From Marvania coccoides (lineage: Eukaryota; Chlorophyta; Trebouxiophyceae; Chlorellales; Chlorellaceae): a stretch of DNA of 64,000 nucleotides. This document shows, piece by piece, positions 42,336 to 54,300 of the stretch. The stretch is taken from NCBI GenBank assembly GCA_963854735.1, contig OY978109.1, positions 248,001 through 312,000 of the forward strand, in the 5' to 3' direction. The position numbers and the translations under genes are program-made. The notes under the pieces are model-generated. The model had not been told where the DNA came from. It saw only the letters and a list, made by a program, of their open reading frames with translations, and made no database searches. Each line of letters opens with the position of its first letter. The first letter of the stretch is position 1.

Positions 42336-44143
42336 TTAAAATTTCACCGCTGCGCCATCGTTGCCCTTCCCCTCCAGCAGCGGCGCCAAGTATACCTCCC
42401 CCACGCTGGGTTCCACCTCTGCCGCCGCCTGCAGCAGCGCCACCGCCTCGGCCTTTCTTCCTGCCTTCAACTGAGCGTTGGCCGCAGTCACCCACGCCCT
42501 GACCCGCAGCTGTTGGCTCGCTTCCGGCGCGGCGGCGCGCGCAAACGCGTGAATAGCGTCATCTTCCCGGCCCCCAGCCATCGATAGCGCCACGCCCGCG
42601 CCGTACCACGCACGACAGGCTTGCGCCCCGTCCCTCTCGAATTTAGCGGACTGAAGGTACGCGTGCGCGGCCTCTGGCCATTCTTTGAGCTTGCTGCGGG
42701 TCTGCGCCAGCGCAAACAGCGCTCGCGGGTGGTGTTCGTGGCGCGCCAAAACCTCGCTCAGCGCGCCCGCCGCGCCTTTGAAATCTCCGACAGCTGTCAG
42801 CTCAGCTGCGCGGGCAAACGCCTCTGCTGCGTCCTCCGGCACGGCCTCTTCGCCTAGCGCTCCCTTTTCACGCTGCTGTGGCCCTGACGGAGCTGAATTT
42901 GGGTCGGTGGGCAGTCCCAACGCTTGTCTCGCTGCCGGCAGCTTCAGAGCATGGCTGAAGGCGAGGGCGTGGCCACTGCTGGCGGCCCAGTAGCACAGCG
43001 CGCCCTGGGGGAGCTGCAGAGCGGTGAGGAAGAGCGGGACCACCATCCACTCCAGCCCTAGCCTCACTTTATCAAGGACAAATGAGAGCACAGAGGGAGG
43101 AGCAGCGGTGCTGCCGCTGCCGCCGCCGCTGCCGCCGCTGGCGCCGCCTCGTTGGGCTCCAGAGAAGCCGGCGTCGATGTTGGTGTACATGGAGACCGCG
43201 ATGCAGAGCGGCAGGATGACCCCTGGGATGCCTGCGAAACAATTTGAGAGGGGAGAGATGATAATGAGATGGTGATGGCTCTGCGAGGCTAATTTTGTTA
43301 TTTTCAGGAACAAAAGATACTGGAAAATGTAGTTTTGAAGAAGCTGTATATTTTGAGCCGACAGCGCTGTAAAGATAATCGAATTTATGAAAATTTCGCT
43401 CACCCATGGGAGCAACCATGCTGGATAAGTCGAGCGCTCTTTGTGTTAAGTCTGGGAACCACGCAGCACCGCCAGCGTCAAACCCAGGCCAACTCTCGAT
43501 GGACATGGCTCTAATGGACGCCATGGCGGTGATAAACACCGGAAACTGCAGCAGAGGGGAGCCCACAATCCAAAGAGGATGGGGAGCCCCCACGCGAGCC
43601 CGCATCTCGTGAAATCTTCGTGATATCGAGGCGTAGTCTGTACTGGATTGTTGTGGGGCTGCTGTCGCATCTCCTGCACCCTCTCGCCGTAGCGCTGCTG
43701 CGGTCTCCACTTTCTCTTGCTGCTGAGCTTGCCGGAGGAGCGGGAACAGCACAGCGCTGGCCTTCATGCCCTTGAGCGTGACCGGCAGCATGGCGGTTCG
43801 CACGCCAACGCCCACAGCCGCAATGGTGGCCCACCAGGGGAGCCCTGTCGCTGCATGGAGGGAGTCAATGGCTGCCATGGCGGCGGTGATTATGGGGCCA
43901 TGGGCGTCTGCTGCGAGCTGCTCCACGGGGGAGGGGAGCAACGGAAGGGCGGCGCTGGCCAGCTGGGCGGCGCATTCGGTGTCTGGCACAGCGCTGAAGG
44001 TCCGGACGGTGGTCAGGCGACAGGCGATGGCGTCACCCAGGCTGCAGGAGGGAAGGAGCGGTATGGCTGGGGTTCAAAACTGGGAAATTTGGGACTGGCA
44101 GAATGAGTGGATCGCACCTGCGATTCGCTAGGGTCTTGAACAT
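42336..44143 (-). CDS. OXA2-type membrane insertase with C-terminal TPRs
   Basis: Three exons on the minus strand: 44143-44118, 44041-43404, 43231-42336 (519 aa). OXA1/YidC family insertases put proteins into the mitochondrial inner membrane. A presequence ends in VRTFSAVP. The YidC/OXA domain then has PWWATIAAVGVGVRTAMLPV, TLKGMKASAVLFPLLRQAQQ, PLWIVGSPLLQFPVFITAMA and ALQLPQGALCYWAASSGHAL, with about five transmembrane segments. The C-terminus (about 370-510) is a run of TPR-like helices (RALFALAQTRSKLKEWPEA, AWVTAANAQLKAGRKAEAV). OXA plus TPR is the plant OXA2 architecture. A Gly/Ser-rich insert sits between transmembrane segments. It is head-to-head with the SAICAR synthetase gene, 241 bp between the starts. 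Confidence 0.9.
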
Positions 44144-44383
44144 GTTTTCAAATAATTTCAGGTAAGTGTGGAGGGGGGGAAAGTGGGATGGATGAAGGCC
44201 GCCACGTACCAGGCCGCTCACAATGTTTGCAACTTTATAAATAAACAAAAATATTGCTGTAGAAGGCCTCAATTTGAGAATTTCAGCGGGTTGTCGACTT
44301 GAAGAAATTTGAATATATTAATACTTTGTTCCTTGGCGTACATATAACCAATTTAAATTTAAATTAAAAAAATACAGCGAATA

Positions 44384-45701
44384 ATGCAGGGTGTCGTGGT
44401 TGGCAGCGGCCGCCGGCACGGTGTCGTGCAGTTTCCCAACATCGCTCCCTCCTTGCGGCCAATTCCCCGGCTTTTTGGAGCCCCCGCGCTCTGGATGGCC
44501 TCCTCAAAGCTGCATCGCAGCGCCCCAGTGCCCCTCACCGCCGCTTCAGCCTCCTCCGACCTGGGAATTGAGTCGGTGGGCAGCGCTCGGCCACAGGTAG
44601 AGGCTGCCATTCTGAGCGCCCTGGACAGCTGTCTGACCGAGACAGACCTGGGGGTGGGCAAGAAGTACAGGGTGAGCGATCCAGATTGACGTTTCCAACT
44701 TTGCAAGGCTTCGAACTAGTAGCAAGAGTAATTGTTATTCCCTTCATCATCTCATTGTTTTCCAACCATTTAGCCTAATAATTGTTTTTTGCCTTTTTTG
44801 CGTGCAGGGGAAGGTCCGCGACACCTACGACGCGGGGGACAAGCTCGTGATCGTCACCACCGACCGGCAGAGCGCCTTTGACCGAAACCTCGCCTCCATC
44901 CCTTTCAAGGGCCAAGTGCTCAACCAGACCTCCGCCTGGTGGATGCACGCCACGCGGCACATCGTGCCCAACGCGCTGCTGGCCACGCCCGACCCCAACG
45001 CCTGCATCATGCAGAAGTGCACCGTCTTTCCCGTCGAATTTGTGGTGCGAGGGTTCATGACGGGGTCAACTGACACCTCCTTGTGGACCCACTACAAGGC
45101 AGGGGAACGCGAGTACTGCGGCAACGTGTTTCCCGACGGAATGCGCAAGAATGACCGGTTGGCAGCCAACGTCGTCACTCCCACCACCAAAGCGGAGACC
45201 CACGACGAGCCAATCTCGCCTGCGGAGATTGTGGCGCGGGGGCTGATGTCGCAGGAGGATTGGGACGCGGTGTCCGCGGCGGCGCTGCAGCTGTTTGCGT
45301 TCGGGCAGGCGGAGGCGGCGCAGCGGGGGCTGCTGCTGGTGGACACCAAGTACGAATTTGGAAAGGACGCGCACGGGGTGATCAAGCTGATTGACGAGAT
45401 CCACACACCCGACAGCTCGCGGTACTGGCTGGCGGGGACCTATGCGGCGCGGCACGCAGCAGGGGCCGAGCCTCAAAATATCGATAAAGAGTTTCTGAGG
45501 CTGTGGTTTCGAGCCAACTGCGACCCGTACAACGACGCCGTGCTGCCGCAGGCGCCGGCGGAGCTGGTGGCGGAGCTGTCGCGGCGGTATGTGATGCTGT
45601 ACGAGACAATAACGGGGCTGCAGTTTGCGCCGCCGCCGGCGGAGCAGTGCCCTGCGGAGCGAATGGCGGCCAACGTGGCGGCGGCGCTGGCCAAGCTGTG
45701 A
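44384..45701 (+). CDS. SAICAR synthetase (purine biosynthesis), plastid
   Basis: Two exons: 44384-44671 and 44808-45701 (393 aa). It joins CAIR and aspartate to SAICAR in de novo purine synthesis (PurC/ADE1 type). An N-terminal extension of about 85 residues is transit-peptide-like. The core has GKVRDTYDAGDKLVIVTTDR, SAFDRNLASIPFKGQVLNQ, VRGFMTGSTDTSLWTHY, GLLLVDTKYEFGKD and DEIHTPDSSRYW, all signature elements of the ATP and aspartate sites. RLWFRANCDPYND near the C-terminus fits the eukaryotic monofunctional form. Confidence 0.96.
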
Positions 45702-46141
45702 GCGCGAGGGAGGAGGGGGGATTTGTTTGTTTTGTTGTTTGGTTTTGAGGAGGAGGAGGGGGGAGAGACTGTTTTGAAGCAAATCCCCCATCCGGTGATA
45801 GCGGTACCCACAGCAGGCAACGCAGTCTTCAGAGAAGTCCGTTTATTTTTTTGGCACCATTTTTGGCTCACTGAAATTGTGTTTGCACAAAAACAAAATT
45901 TGTATATTATGAGGAGCAAGGTGCTACCTATCTATCTAGTAGATCTGAGGAAGGAAACGGGACTTTTTATATGAAAAAACAGCGGTTTTAAGAGAAAAAG
46001 TAAGTTTTACTTATTTTATAGAAGAAAACAGTACTTTTTTCTTTTTTGACTTTTGTGACGGCGCTTGAATTAGATTTTTTGTTAGTAATGAGTTCATATA
46101 TATGAGAATATATTAAGTTTGAATGAAGGTAAAAACTGGAT
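45702..46141. other. 3' intergenic, no gene seen
   Basis: 440 bp of mixed purine-rich and AT-rich sequence after SAICAR synthetase. No coding segment is supported. Confidence 0.5.
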
Positions 46142-46430
46142 TTAATCAAAAGACAGAGCCGCCCCCAAAATCTGCATCCGCAGTACTTCTAGCAACCCAG
46201 GCTGCACGCGGTGCAGGCAGCGCAGCGTAGCTAGCACTCTCAGCTTCACCTCCTCCTCCATCCGGCGAAACAGCTGCGCAAGGTCTTTCTCCGAGACCTT
46301 GCGCCTCCACACCGCGAGCAGCGCGCCCTCAAGCCCAGGGCAAGGCGTCGGGGAAAAGGTCCATTCACGAAAGCCAGCCATGGCCAGCAGCGGAAAGTTA
46401 AAGTTCCTCCGTGAGAATACTAGCTTGGGC
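46142..46430 (-). pseudogene. Fragment of the ankyrin-family 3' end (second copy)
   Basis: Reads KLVFSRRNFNFPLLAMAGFR, then GLEGALLAVW, EKDLAQLFRRMEEEVKLRV, LHRVQPGLLEVLRMQILGAA and stop. It aligns along its whole length with the C-terminal domain of the broken ankyrin gene at 767-1063 (shared: NFPLL, FR, EKDLAQLF, VKLRV, RVQPGL, LR, ILGAAL). No ankyrin repeats precede it. A possible AG acceptor lies at the left end of the homology, so it could be a last exon whose gene is lost, or a retro-type fragment. Confidence 0.6.
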
Positions 46431-46639
46431 GTTCAAATTTTGACTACCTTTATCACTCTTCTATGCTGAGAGGAATGCTCCGCCGAACGTGCCGCCTTTT
46501 CTTGTGTGAACATCATCACTATGCCAATGCTCCTTGTTCATTACGAATTAACATAAATACATACAATTAAATGGACCAATATTAAATAATGCGGCGAGAA
46601 GTCGCCTATTCATAAATTTACTAATTTCTTCGTTTGCTT

Positions 46640-48339
46640 TCACTCTCCGCTGGCAGTCAGCTCCATGGCCAGCATAGCTTCCAGCCTCCGCTGCAACTCC
46701 TCCATCCTCCTATCGTCTCCTTCCTTCGTCACCGCACTCCGCAGCCCCGTCTCCCCGCCACCGCTGCTAAAATAAAAAAAAGCGCTGCCACTCTCGTCGG
46801 CTGCCCGCTGCGCCGCTGCCGCCGCCTCCCGCTGCCGCTCCGACCACAGCGCCTCGTCGTAAAACTCCCGCAGCAGCCCCACCTCCGACCTCGCCTCGTG
46901 ATTAAACGTGGAAGAGCCCTTCAGTAGATCGGGGCACAGTCGAGCCAACGCCTCTGCAAATTGAACGCTGGGGTCCACGCCTTGGCTCCTACAGATGGCA
47001 GTGAACCACTCTACCCCCACCCCCACGTGCGCGCGCTCTTCGTCCGCTATTCTCGCCACGATGGCGGCGGAGCGGTTGTCGCCTTTTCCGACCAGCCGCT
47101 CTGCCAGGCGCACACCGGCGTCCAGACCTCGCGCCTCCTGCGACATGGGGACCACCGCGAGGCGAGCGGCCACGTCTCCGGCGCTGGCAGCGCAGCCGTC
47201 CCACAGCAGGGCCTGGGTGGGAAGAGAGAGGGACAGAATGGAAGGTGCATAGCGTAGGGTGAGAATGCCAGTTTAAAGTAAAGTGAGGAGTGTTTATTAT
47301 TGAAAAATATAAAGCATACTGCTTGAAAACCCCTTTTACTGCCCTAATAGAATGCAGGAGAATAAATATCAGAAATAAAATTTTCTCCGCACGCCCCAGA
47401 AGTGAATTTAGAGATGTTCAGCACTCACATGGCTAGGCAGGCAGCCGTACTCGTAGCCCAGCTCCCCCAGGCGCTGCAGGCACCATGACAGGTGGCGGCC
47501 CTCATCGTCTGCCACCCTGGCAAAGTCAGCATAAAATTTCTCCGGCAGCTTGAGCTGCGAGAATCTGACGACGGTGTCCCACGCCAGGTCGATGGCGTTC
47601 AGCTCCACGTGGGCTAGCGTGTGGAGGGTGTAGACGTTGAGAGGGAGGTCCGTCTGCACGTGGATTATGTGGGTAGGAGAAGCGGGGTGTTAAGCGTTAA
47701 AACAGGGAAAGAATGGATGTAAAATATGCAAATAGTGACCTGGGTTGCGTATTTAATGCGTGAGAATATAAACAAGAACAAACGCACAGACAATTATGTA
47801 TTTAGTAACTTAAAATGCGTTTTGCGAGAAAAAAACAGGGGAAAGAATGTAGCACATTAAAATAAACAGTATACAGCGAAATTGAAGTGCGAGTTCAATG
47901 CGAGCACCTGCTTGATGGTGGGCACGGCACGGGCAGACACCAGCTCAGGCTTGGCTGGGCGAGAGGGCACCGGCGGAGCTGCCGCCTCGCCAATTTGAAG
48001 GCGCCCCGAGCGGTAGGCGCGCCAGGCAGCGTGGGTCAGGGCCGCTTTTGCCACGGGGTCGGGCGTCAGCAGCACCTGCCGGCCGGCCTCTGCGAGGGAG
48101 GCGGCTGGAGGGGAGGGCTCAGCGGGAAGAGACGGCAATAATGGTTTGGGTGCCTCTTCGGGACCTTTGGCGCCCCAGATGCGCTGTTCGTTGACCTCTG
48201 ACTGCCTCCAGGGTTCGAGACCACGCCACGGCGCCTGTGCAGGGAGGGCGTAGCACCTGAAAATTTTATAGGATGAGTTCAATTGAGGCAGACGGGTGTG
48301 GAACGCCATCCGCAGGCGGCCAGCCAGCGCCGCGTCCAT
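46640..48339 (-). CDS. DUF455 ferritin-like protein
   Basis: Three exons on the minus strand: 48339-47908, 47653-47429, 47212-46640 (409 aa). The family (DUF455, related to bacterial HI_0077 and MiaE-like di-iron proteins) has a four-helix bundle with E-x6-Y and E-x2-H metal sites. Seen here: LAHVELNAIDLAWDTVVRF, ARVADDEGRHLSWCLQRLG, YEYGCLPSHVALLWDGC, RLAVVPMSQEARGLDAGV, KGDNRSAAIVARIADEERAH and GVGVEWFTAICRSQG. The four metal-ligand motifs are complete. An N-terminal region of about 130 residues is Pro/Ala-rich. Function is unknown even in the family; tRNA hydroxylation or another di-iron reaction is possible. It is divergent from the Cdc25-like gene, 267 bp between the starts. Confidence 0.88.
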
Positions 48340-48605
48340 CGGAAGTTTATAAATAAAATTAATTACATAGAAAATGAGGACGGTGGAGCGACGGGCTGAA
48401 AAGGAATGGCTAATAAATCCTCTTTGCAACGGGTTTTTGCCGCGCTCCCTTCACAACGGCCCCACAAAAAATATTTAAATTTTTGGGCGGCCTCCAGAAG
48501 CAGTAACAGGGCCCTCCAGCTACATTTTCAGTTTAAATTTTATTTATCATTCATTTACTTCCGACAAGCGGCCCCTTTTGTTTTCAAGCATCAAAGCTTC
48601 ATCAG

Positions 48606-49149
48606 ATGTTGGGGCAGACTCCTCCACCAGTCACATTCCTGCAGCCAGTCGAAGTGAAGGCTCTTTTACTCGACCCTGCCCGAAAAGATCACCTGCTGGT
48701 GCTGGACGTGAGAGACGAGGACTTTGATGGCGCCCACGTCAAGGCCACCAACTTTTTAAACATCCCCAGTGCCGACCTGGGCTGTTCTAGGGTCATGGAC
48801 GAGTTCATCAGGCTGCACCTCCACGACGACATTGAGATGGTCATTGTGCATTGCTACCTCAGCCAGCAGCGCGGCCCTACTACCGCCAGAAGGTAGGTGA
48901 TACTATGATCAGTTGCTTATTTTTTTGTCAACTTCTCTAAATGCTGGGTTTTTTGTATCAATATTGAAACCGACATTGCTGCTGTCTGATTTTTTCGTCA
49001 CTAAACAAATGAACCCACGCAGGCTTGCCAACCGACTGTCCCAGCTCAACCGCAACGGCCGCCCCGAGGTGGCGGTCATGGCGCACGGCTGGCGGCGATT
49101 TTCTCATATGTTTGGCGGGGACGAAACTCTCATTCAAAAACCCTGCTGA
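48606..49149 (+). CDS. Cdc25/ACR2-type rhodanese phosphatase or arsenate reductase
   Basis: Two exons: 48606-48892 and 49023-49149 (137 aa), about the size of Arabidopsis CDC25;1 (ACR2/HAC-type). The catalytic loop is complete: IVHCYLSQQRGPTTARR, with Cys83 and Arg89 in HC-x5-R. LLVLDVRDEDFDGAHVKAT is the first rhodanese strand. HGWRRFSHMFGGDE is at the C-terminus. Plant members dephosphorylate CDKs weakly in vitro and reduce arsenate, and the family is often called arsenate reductase. I cannot separate these roles from sequence. Confidence 0.93.
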
Positions 49150-49706
49150 GGCTGCTGCTGAGGCTGAAGAAGGAAAGCAGCAGGAGTAGCACCAGTTTGG
49201 AGGCCTTTTGGCAAATTTGTTTGGGCAGTGAAACTTTTTAAAATTGCAATAGCGAGTTTAGAACTGAAATTTTATTTCTTTTTTCACGAGGTGGGTTTTT
49301 GTCCTCTCTCACTCAAGGTCCACTCTGATTTTATGTGGAGTGGTCGCAGATAAATATACATATATATTCCCCTCACTGATATATCCCCGTTAACTGGGAG
49401 GTCAGAGCAAGGCTTGGCTCGCGTCTTTTTGAATATAATGGCAGTGACTTTCTTCCCCGGCTGGCTTGAATACTATTCACGAGAGCGCCCGTCGGCCACA
49501 ATTTTTGGAGCACTCATTGCGCACTTATGGTAGAAATGCATGCATCACGTTGAGAATTTTGACTATTCTCGTTGAGCACCCGCGCCAACAGCTTGAGCAT
49601 TGAATTTTCGAACCAAACATGCCATCGATAAATTAAATGAACAAATTATGGCGTCAACATTAACATTGACATTTGTCACCCGAAAACCCCGAATATTGTG
49701 CCCAGC

Positions 49707-49808
49707 TTAGCTCAGAATGTTTTGACGCTTGCTCAAAGTTACATCCTTCGATCTACTCTCGGGGGAGTGGCCCTGGGAGGTTGAGCACCGGCAGGTTTCG
49801 TCTCTGGG
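49707..49808. repeat. Dispersed repeat B, copy 1 (about 105 bp)
   Basis: Matches 59119-59222 in the same orientation. Shared: AGCT-AG-ATGTT, CGATCT, CGGGGGAGTG, CCCTGGGAG, GAGCA, CGGCAGG and CTGGG at the end. Identity is roughly 70%. Confidence 0.6.
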
Positions 49809-49949
49809 TCGGTAGGGGACGCTGGAGAGCACACGGCGACGGTGTGCGATGAGGCGGCGCCCGTTAACAACCAATGAATGTGAGAACAGGACAGATGCGG
49901 CAACAAACAACGCATTCTTTTCTTTCTTAAAAAGTCAAATTCTTGACAG

Positions 49950-50191
49950 TTACTTGTGCGCACCGCGCAGCGTAAATTGCATTCTGCAGACCTGTCGGAG
50001 CTGAAGCGCAACGCATTGCGAAATGTATTTGTTGGCCTGGGCATTGAGTTTTTCAAGAAATTGACGGTGTCGCCGGCAAATTTCGGCAAGAGCGAGGCTG
50101 CAGGTTCCAAGAACAACTGGAATAAATGTGCGGGGACCGCCTTAATGAGCCACGGCGGTGGAAGGACAAGCAAGCACGCCGTGCGTGAGAG
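49950..50191 (+). other. Exon-like segment, orphan
   Basis: Open for 80 codons between a good acceptor (CTTGACAG) and a strong donor (GAGAG then GTAAGAGG). It encodes a polar helix-like sequence (RTAQRKLHSADLSELKRNAL, NVFVGLGIEFFKKLTVSPAN). No neighbouring exon or start codon was found. It may be a remnant of a lost gene. Confidence 0.3.
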
Positions 50192-51332
50192 GTAAGAGGC
50201 TCTTAAAGAGCAGCTGGCGGCACTTCTTTAGAATCTTCTTTCATATTTTTCTGTATGTTTCTTCGTATTAATATTTTCAAGTAATAAATCTATTTTTGGC
50301 AGTTGTGTATTATTCGCAAAAAAGAACCATCACTGCATGCGGCCTGAGGTGGTCATTAGCTCATGGCACCGCGATTTGAGGGCCTCTTTGGGAGCGCCCA
50401 TTGTAGGGCCCTGTAAGCCTACACACTTTTATAAATAGAAGGAAGGAATTTGTAAATTGTAAAAAAGGTAGTGTTTGCAAGGGAAATTTCGTTCAAGATT
50501 ATCGGGCATGAAAAAAAATTACATTTTTTCTAAGCGAGTTTTTTTGTCAGTAGTGTCTGTTCGAAACATTCTCCTGGACACTGGAATTGTTGCCCCATTT
50601 CGTTCAGACGATTGCACCAACTCGCTTATTACCCGCGGCGTTGCTGATTTCATTTGCCCAAGATGTTCGCCATCTGGGCAATGATTGAATTAATCGAAAG
50701 GTCGGCGGTTCGATCCCGTCCAGTCGTGATGAAGGAAATAGAGTATAATGCTCATGCTGCTTCACCGCTGGACTCCTATCATATGCGATTGTGGTGTAGA
50801 GGACTTATCACGTTCGATTTCTAATCTTTTTATTGGTGGGAGGCGGGGGGGCCGCTCAAAATACTTTGACCTTTAAAACCACATCACAGCAACATGTTTT
50901 TGGCCATAAGTCGATTTTCCCACCGATTCCGGCCTCTGCTCGCCCCCTCCTGCCCTCTACACACCTTTTCCATGCGTATGTAATGACTTGCAAACTTGCC
51001 TCCGAAACCCATCGCAGCAGGCACATCTTGCTTCCAATTCAAAGAAAGTTGTGCTGCTGCATAAGACGGTGAAACACCCGCAGATATGTTTAAAATCTAT
51101 GTAAATTATACTATAATAAACTAGTTTAGACAATAAAGCTTTTATGGAGCAGCGCAGCGGGCCTCGGAGCTCTTTTTATTAGCTGCTAACATTTTTTTTT
51201 GCCAAACACCCCAACGTGAAAAATACGGTTTAGCAAGGTGATTAAATATTATTCAGCCATCTTATCGGTTTGCCACGCCCCTGCGAGCCCCTCACCAATA
51301 ACATTCCGTTCAATTCGAATTTTAAAGGGAAA

Positions 51333-54300
51333 ATGCAGCGGCTGGCTCGTTTGCTGTGCACAGCGCTCTTGCTGCTGAGCCTGGCGCACCCATCTACCCC
51401 TCAGAATACCTATCCCCAGGCCAGCGAGTTTAACACCGGTAAATACGACGTCCCCAACCGCATTTCCACCGTCAATGAAGCCTCCACCGCATCGGTGGCC
51501 TCCGTGCTGGACGTCGAAGGCAAGTTTTCGCCGGGCCAGAGCGCCCTCAATAAAGGCTTCGTCAAGGCGCAGGGTACCCAGTTCTACGTCAACGGCCAGC
51601 CGTGGTACTGCGCCGGCACCAACGCCTACTACGCCGGTCTCAAGTATATCATGTCTGAGGAAGAAGTAGCCGTCCTTATGAAGGTAATAAATTCTCAAAA
51701 ATTATTAAGCGCCTATTGATCAATTTTGAGAGCGCCAAATAAGCAAAATTCGTCTTTAAATATTTTGCTAGGAGCAAGCTGCCAAGGGGGTCAACGTGCT
51801 GCGAGTGTTTACCCACAGCAACTTTGACTCTGTGCCCAACCCCATAATGCCCGAGTTCAGGAGCTACAACGAAGAAGCCCTCCGGCGGGTGGACCTCATG
51901 CTGGTGGCCGCAGCGCAAAGCGGCATCCGCACCATCATGGTTCTCAGCAATTTCTGGCCATTTTTAGGAGGTAAGCAGTAGTTTAGAATTGTTATAGAGC
52001 TAATGAGGGGGGTTTCCAAAGAAAAATAAAGCTCTTTTAAACCCTTCATCATGGGAAACCTTAGAAGGTTTGGAGGTTTTTTTGGAGGTTTGAATAGGAA
52101 CAACAGAGCACCTACTACAGGCGTCCTCCCCCTCGGGTCTCTTAAATCTTATTTTTGTTGAGAAATAAGACGAGCTTAATTATCCTCGGTGCATATTGAG
52201 CATATGCAAAAAATCATCAAAGAGCTGCCGCTCTTTGGCATAAAATCTGATGTTTTCCAGCGTTTTAAACCTCCAAAAATTCACAACTTTCTCAGGCATG
52301 CAAGACTGGGTGGACCGCGGCATCGGCCCTGGCCAGCCCCAAGCTCTGTTCTACACCGACGCCGGCCTGCGCGAAAACTTCAAGGACTGGGTGAACAAGC
52401 TGCTCACCCGCAAGAACGCCATCACCGGCCAGCTGTACAAGGACGACCCCACCATCTTAGCGTGGGAGCTCGCCAACGAACCCCGGGTTGCCGACGAGTA
52501 CGAGCGCGCCAATGGGCTGCCCCGGGGCAAACTTCTATGCGACTGGGTCTACGAAATGTCGTCCTACATCAAGTAAGCTGTTTGATCGTTTTTTTGCAAC
52601 AACGATTCGGTGCTCTTTTAGCGAGTTTTTTGATTGGCCTCAAACCGCCAAGAAAAAAGCATGCTTTCCCGCGCGCCCCCCCTCAAATTCCTCTCAAACA
52701 TGTTCCCTTAATTTTCTGCAGGGGTCTGGATTCTAACCACATGTTGACTGTGGGCGATGAGGGCATGCGCAGCGACGGCAGCACCGAGGAGCCTCACTCT
52801 TGGCTGAACAACGGCTACGATGGCGTGGACTTTGTGTGCAACCTGAAGGCGCCCAGCGTAGACTTTGCCACCATACACCTGTACCCCGACTCGTGGGGCA
52901 TCCCCACCGACGGCTACAAGTGGCTGGGCCCCAACTACATTCAAGACCGCGCAGCCATCGCCAAGCGAATCAACAAGCCCATCATCCTGGAGGAGTACGG
53001 CATGCGCGCTGAAGGTGAGGTGGTTTATTGTTGGAGTATTAACAGCGTATCATTGGTCGCGAATGGATTTTCTTCTTAATGAACAACTCAACTTTCCATG
53101 CGCTGCGGCAGGCGCCTGGCTTCATTGTCAGGACCAAAGATTGCCGCTCTGCTGTGCGCCCTTTTTTACTGTTTCTTTGAGGATTTTGTAATCTCAAATT
53201 ATTGTTTTCGTTTTTAGCGGCATTTAGTTGCCATAACGGCCCAATTTTGCACCCGCCAAATTCTCTTCCCCTTCTCTCAACTTGAATTAATCCTCCCACC
53301 ATTCCAATTTCAACAGGATACCTGGGCTCCCGTGACCAGCTCTTCATCTACTTCCACGAAGAGGCCAACGCTGCCGGATTTGCCTGCACCCTGGTGTGGG
53401 CGGTGTCGCACTACTCCACCGACCAGGGCACCTCCGGCACTCTTTTCGGCAGCAACGATGGCCAGGGATACGTCTTCGGGTACGACGGCAATGGCGCCAG
53501 CTCGGTGTTGAGCCAATACGCCTACATGCGCGACAAGGTACGGGGGGCAGAAAATCCAGCATTTTAATACAAAAATTGGCTTTATTATTTGAAACAATTG
53601 TTGATTGTAACCTTGATGCTTATTTTGCAGAGAGGTGGCGATGAGCCCGCGCCTTTGCCAAAGTCTCCCCCGCCTCGGACGCCTAGCGAGCAGCCCCCGC
53701 CTCCGCCTTCAGACAAAACGCCTCCCCCGCCTCCGCCTTCGGATAAACAGTCTCCCCCGCCTCCCCCTTTGGCAGAAACGTCTCCCAGTCCACCACCCCC
53801 TCCGGAAGAAGAAGCTTCTCCCAGCCCACCACCACCGCCACCCAGTCCTTCACAGTCGCCCAGCCCGCCGCCACCAACATCACCTCCAGATGCTTCTCCT
53901 CCGCAGCCTCCTTCTCGTCAGCCCTCGTCGCCATCCCCGTCCCCGCCTGCCAGCAGCCCCTCCCCTCCTCCACCCCAGGTAATTTACAGCGCTGCGATTT
54001 TTCGCTCGCCAGAAACCTTTTCTGGCGTGCGTCAAAAAGCAACGTGCAAGGTTGAAGCCCACACCCCTAATATTGTTACACATTCTCTGTTTGCAGGCTC
54101 CCATTCCATCTCCCAGCCCTCCCCCTCCATCTCCCTCAATTCCTTCTCCCTCGCCGCCACCGCCTTCACCTCAGGCATCGCCCCCCCCTACCCAGCCCGT
54201 GCCTGCATCTCCCCCCCCTCCCCAACAGTCTCCATCGCCCCCTACCCAGTCCCCTCCATCACCAGGCGGCTTCCTGGTCTGCGTGGATGTTCTCCCGCCT

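Larger units (their letters stand above)
49150..51332. other. Gene-poor interval
   Basis: About 2.2 kb of AT-rich sequence. It contains repeat B copy 1 (49707-49808), one exon-like segment (49950-50191) and a T-arm-like sequence near 50705-50720. No complete gene is recognised. Confidence 0.4.

Noticed and set aside
50608..50727. tRNA-like signal: GGTTCGATCCC B-box and flanks ACGATTG/CAGTCGT that can pair
   Set aside because: The T-arm is good, but the D-arm is not tRNA-like and a 46-nt insertion would be needed; no standard anticodon loop fits. Probably chance or a decayed tRNA-derived repeat.
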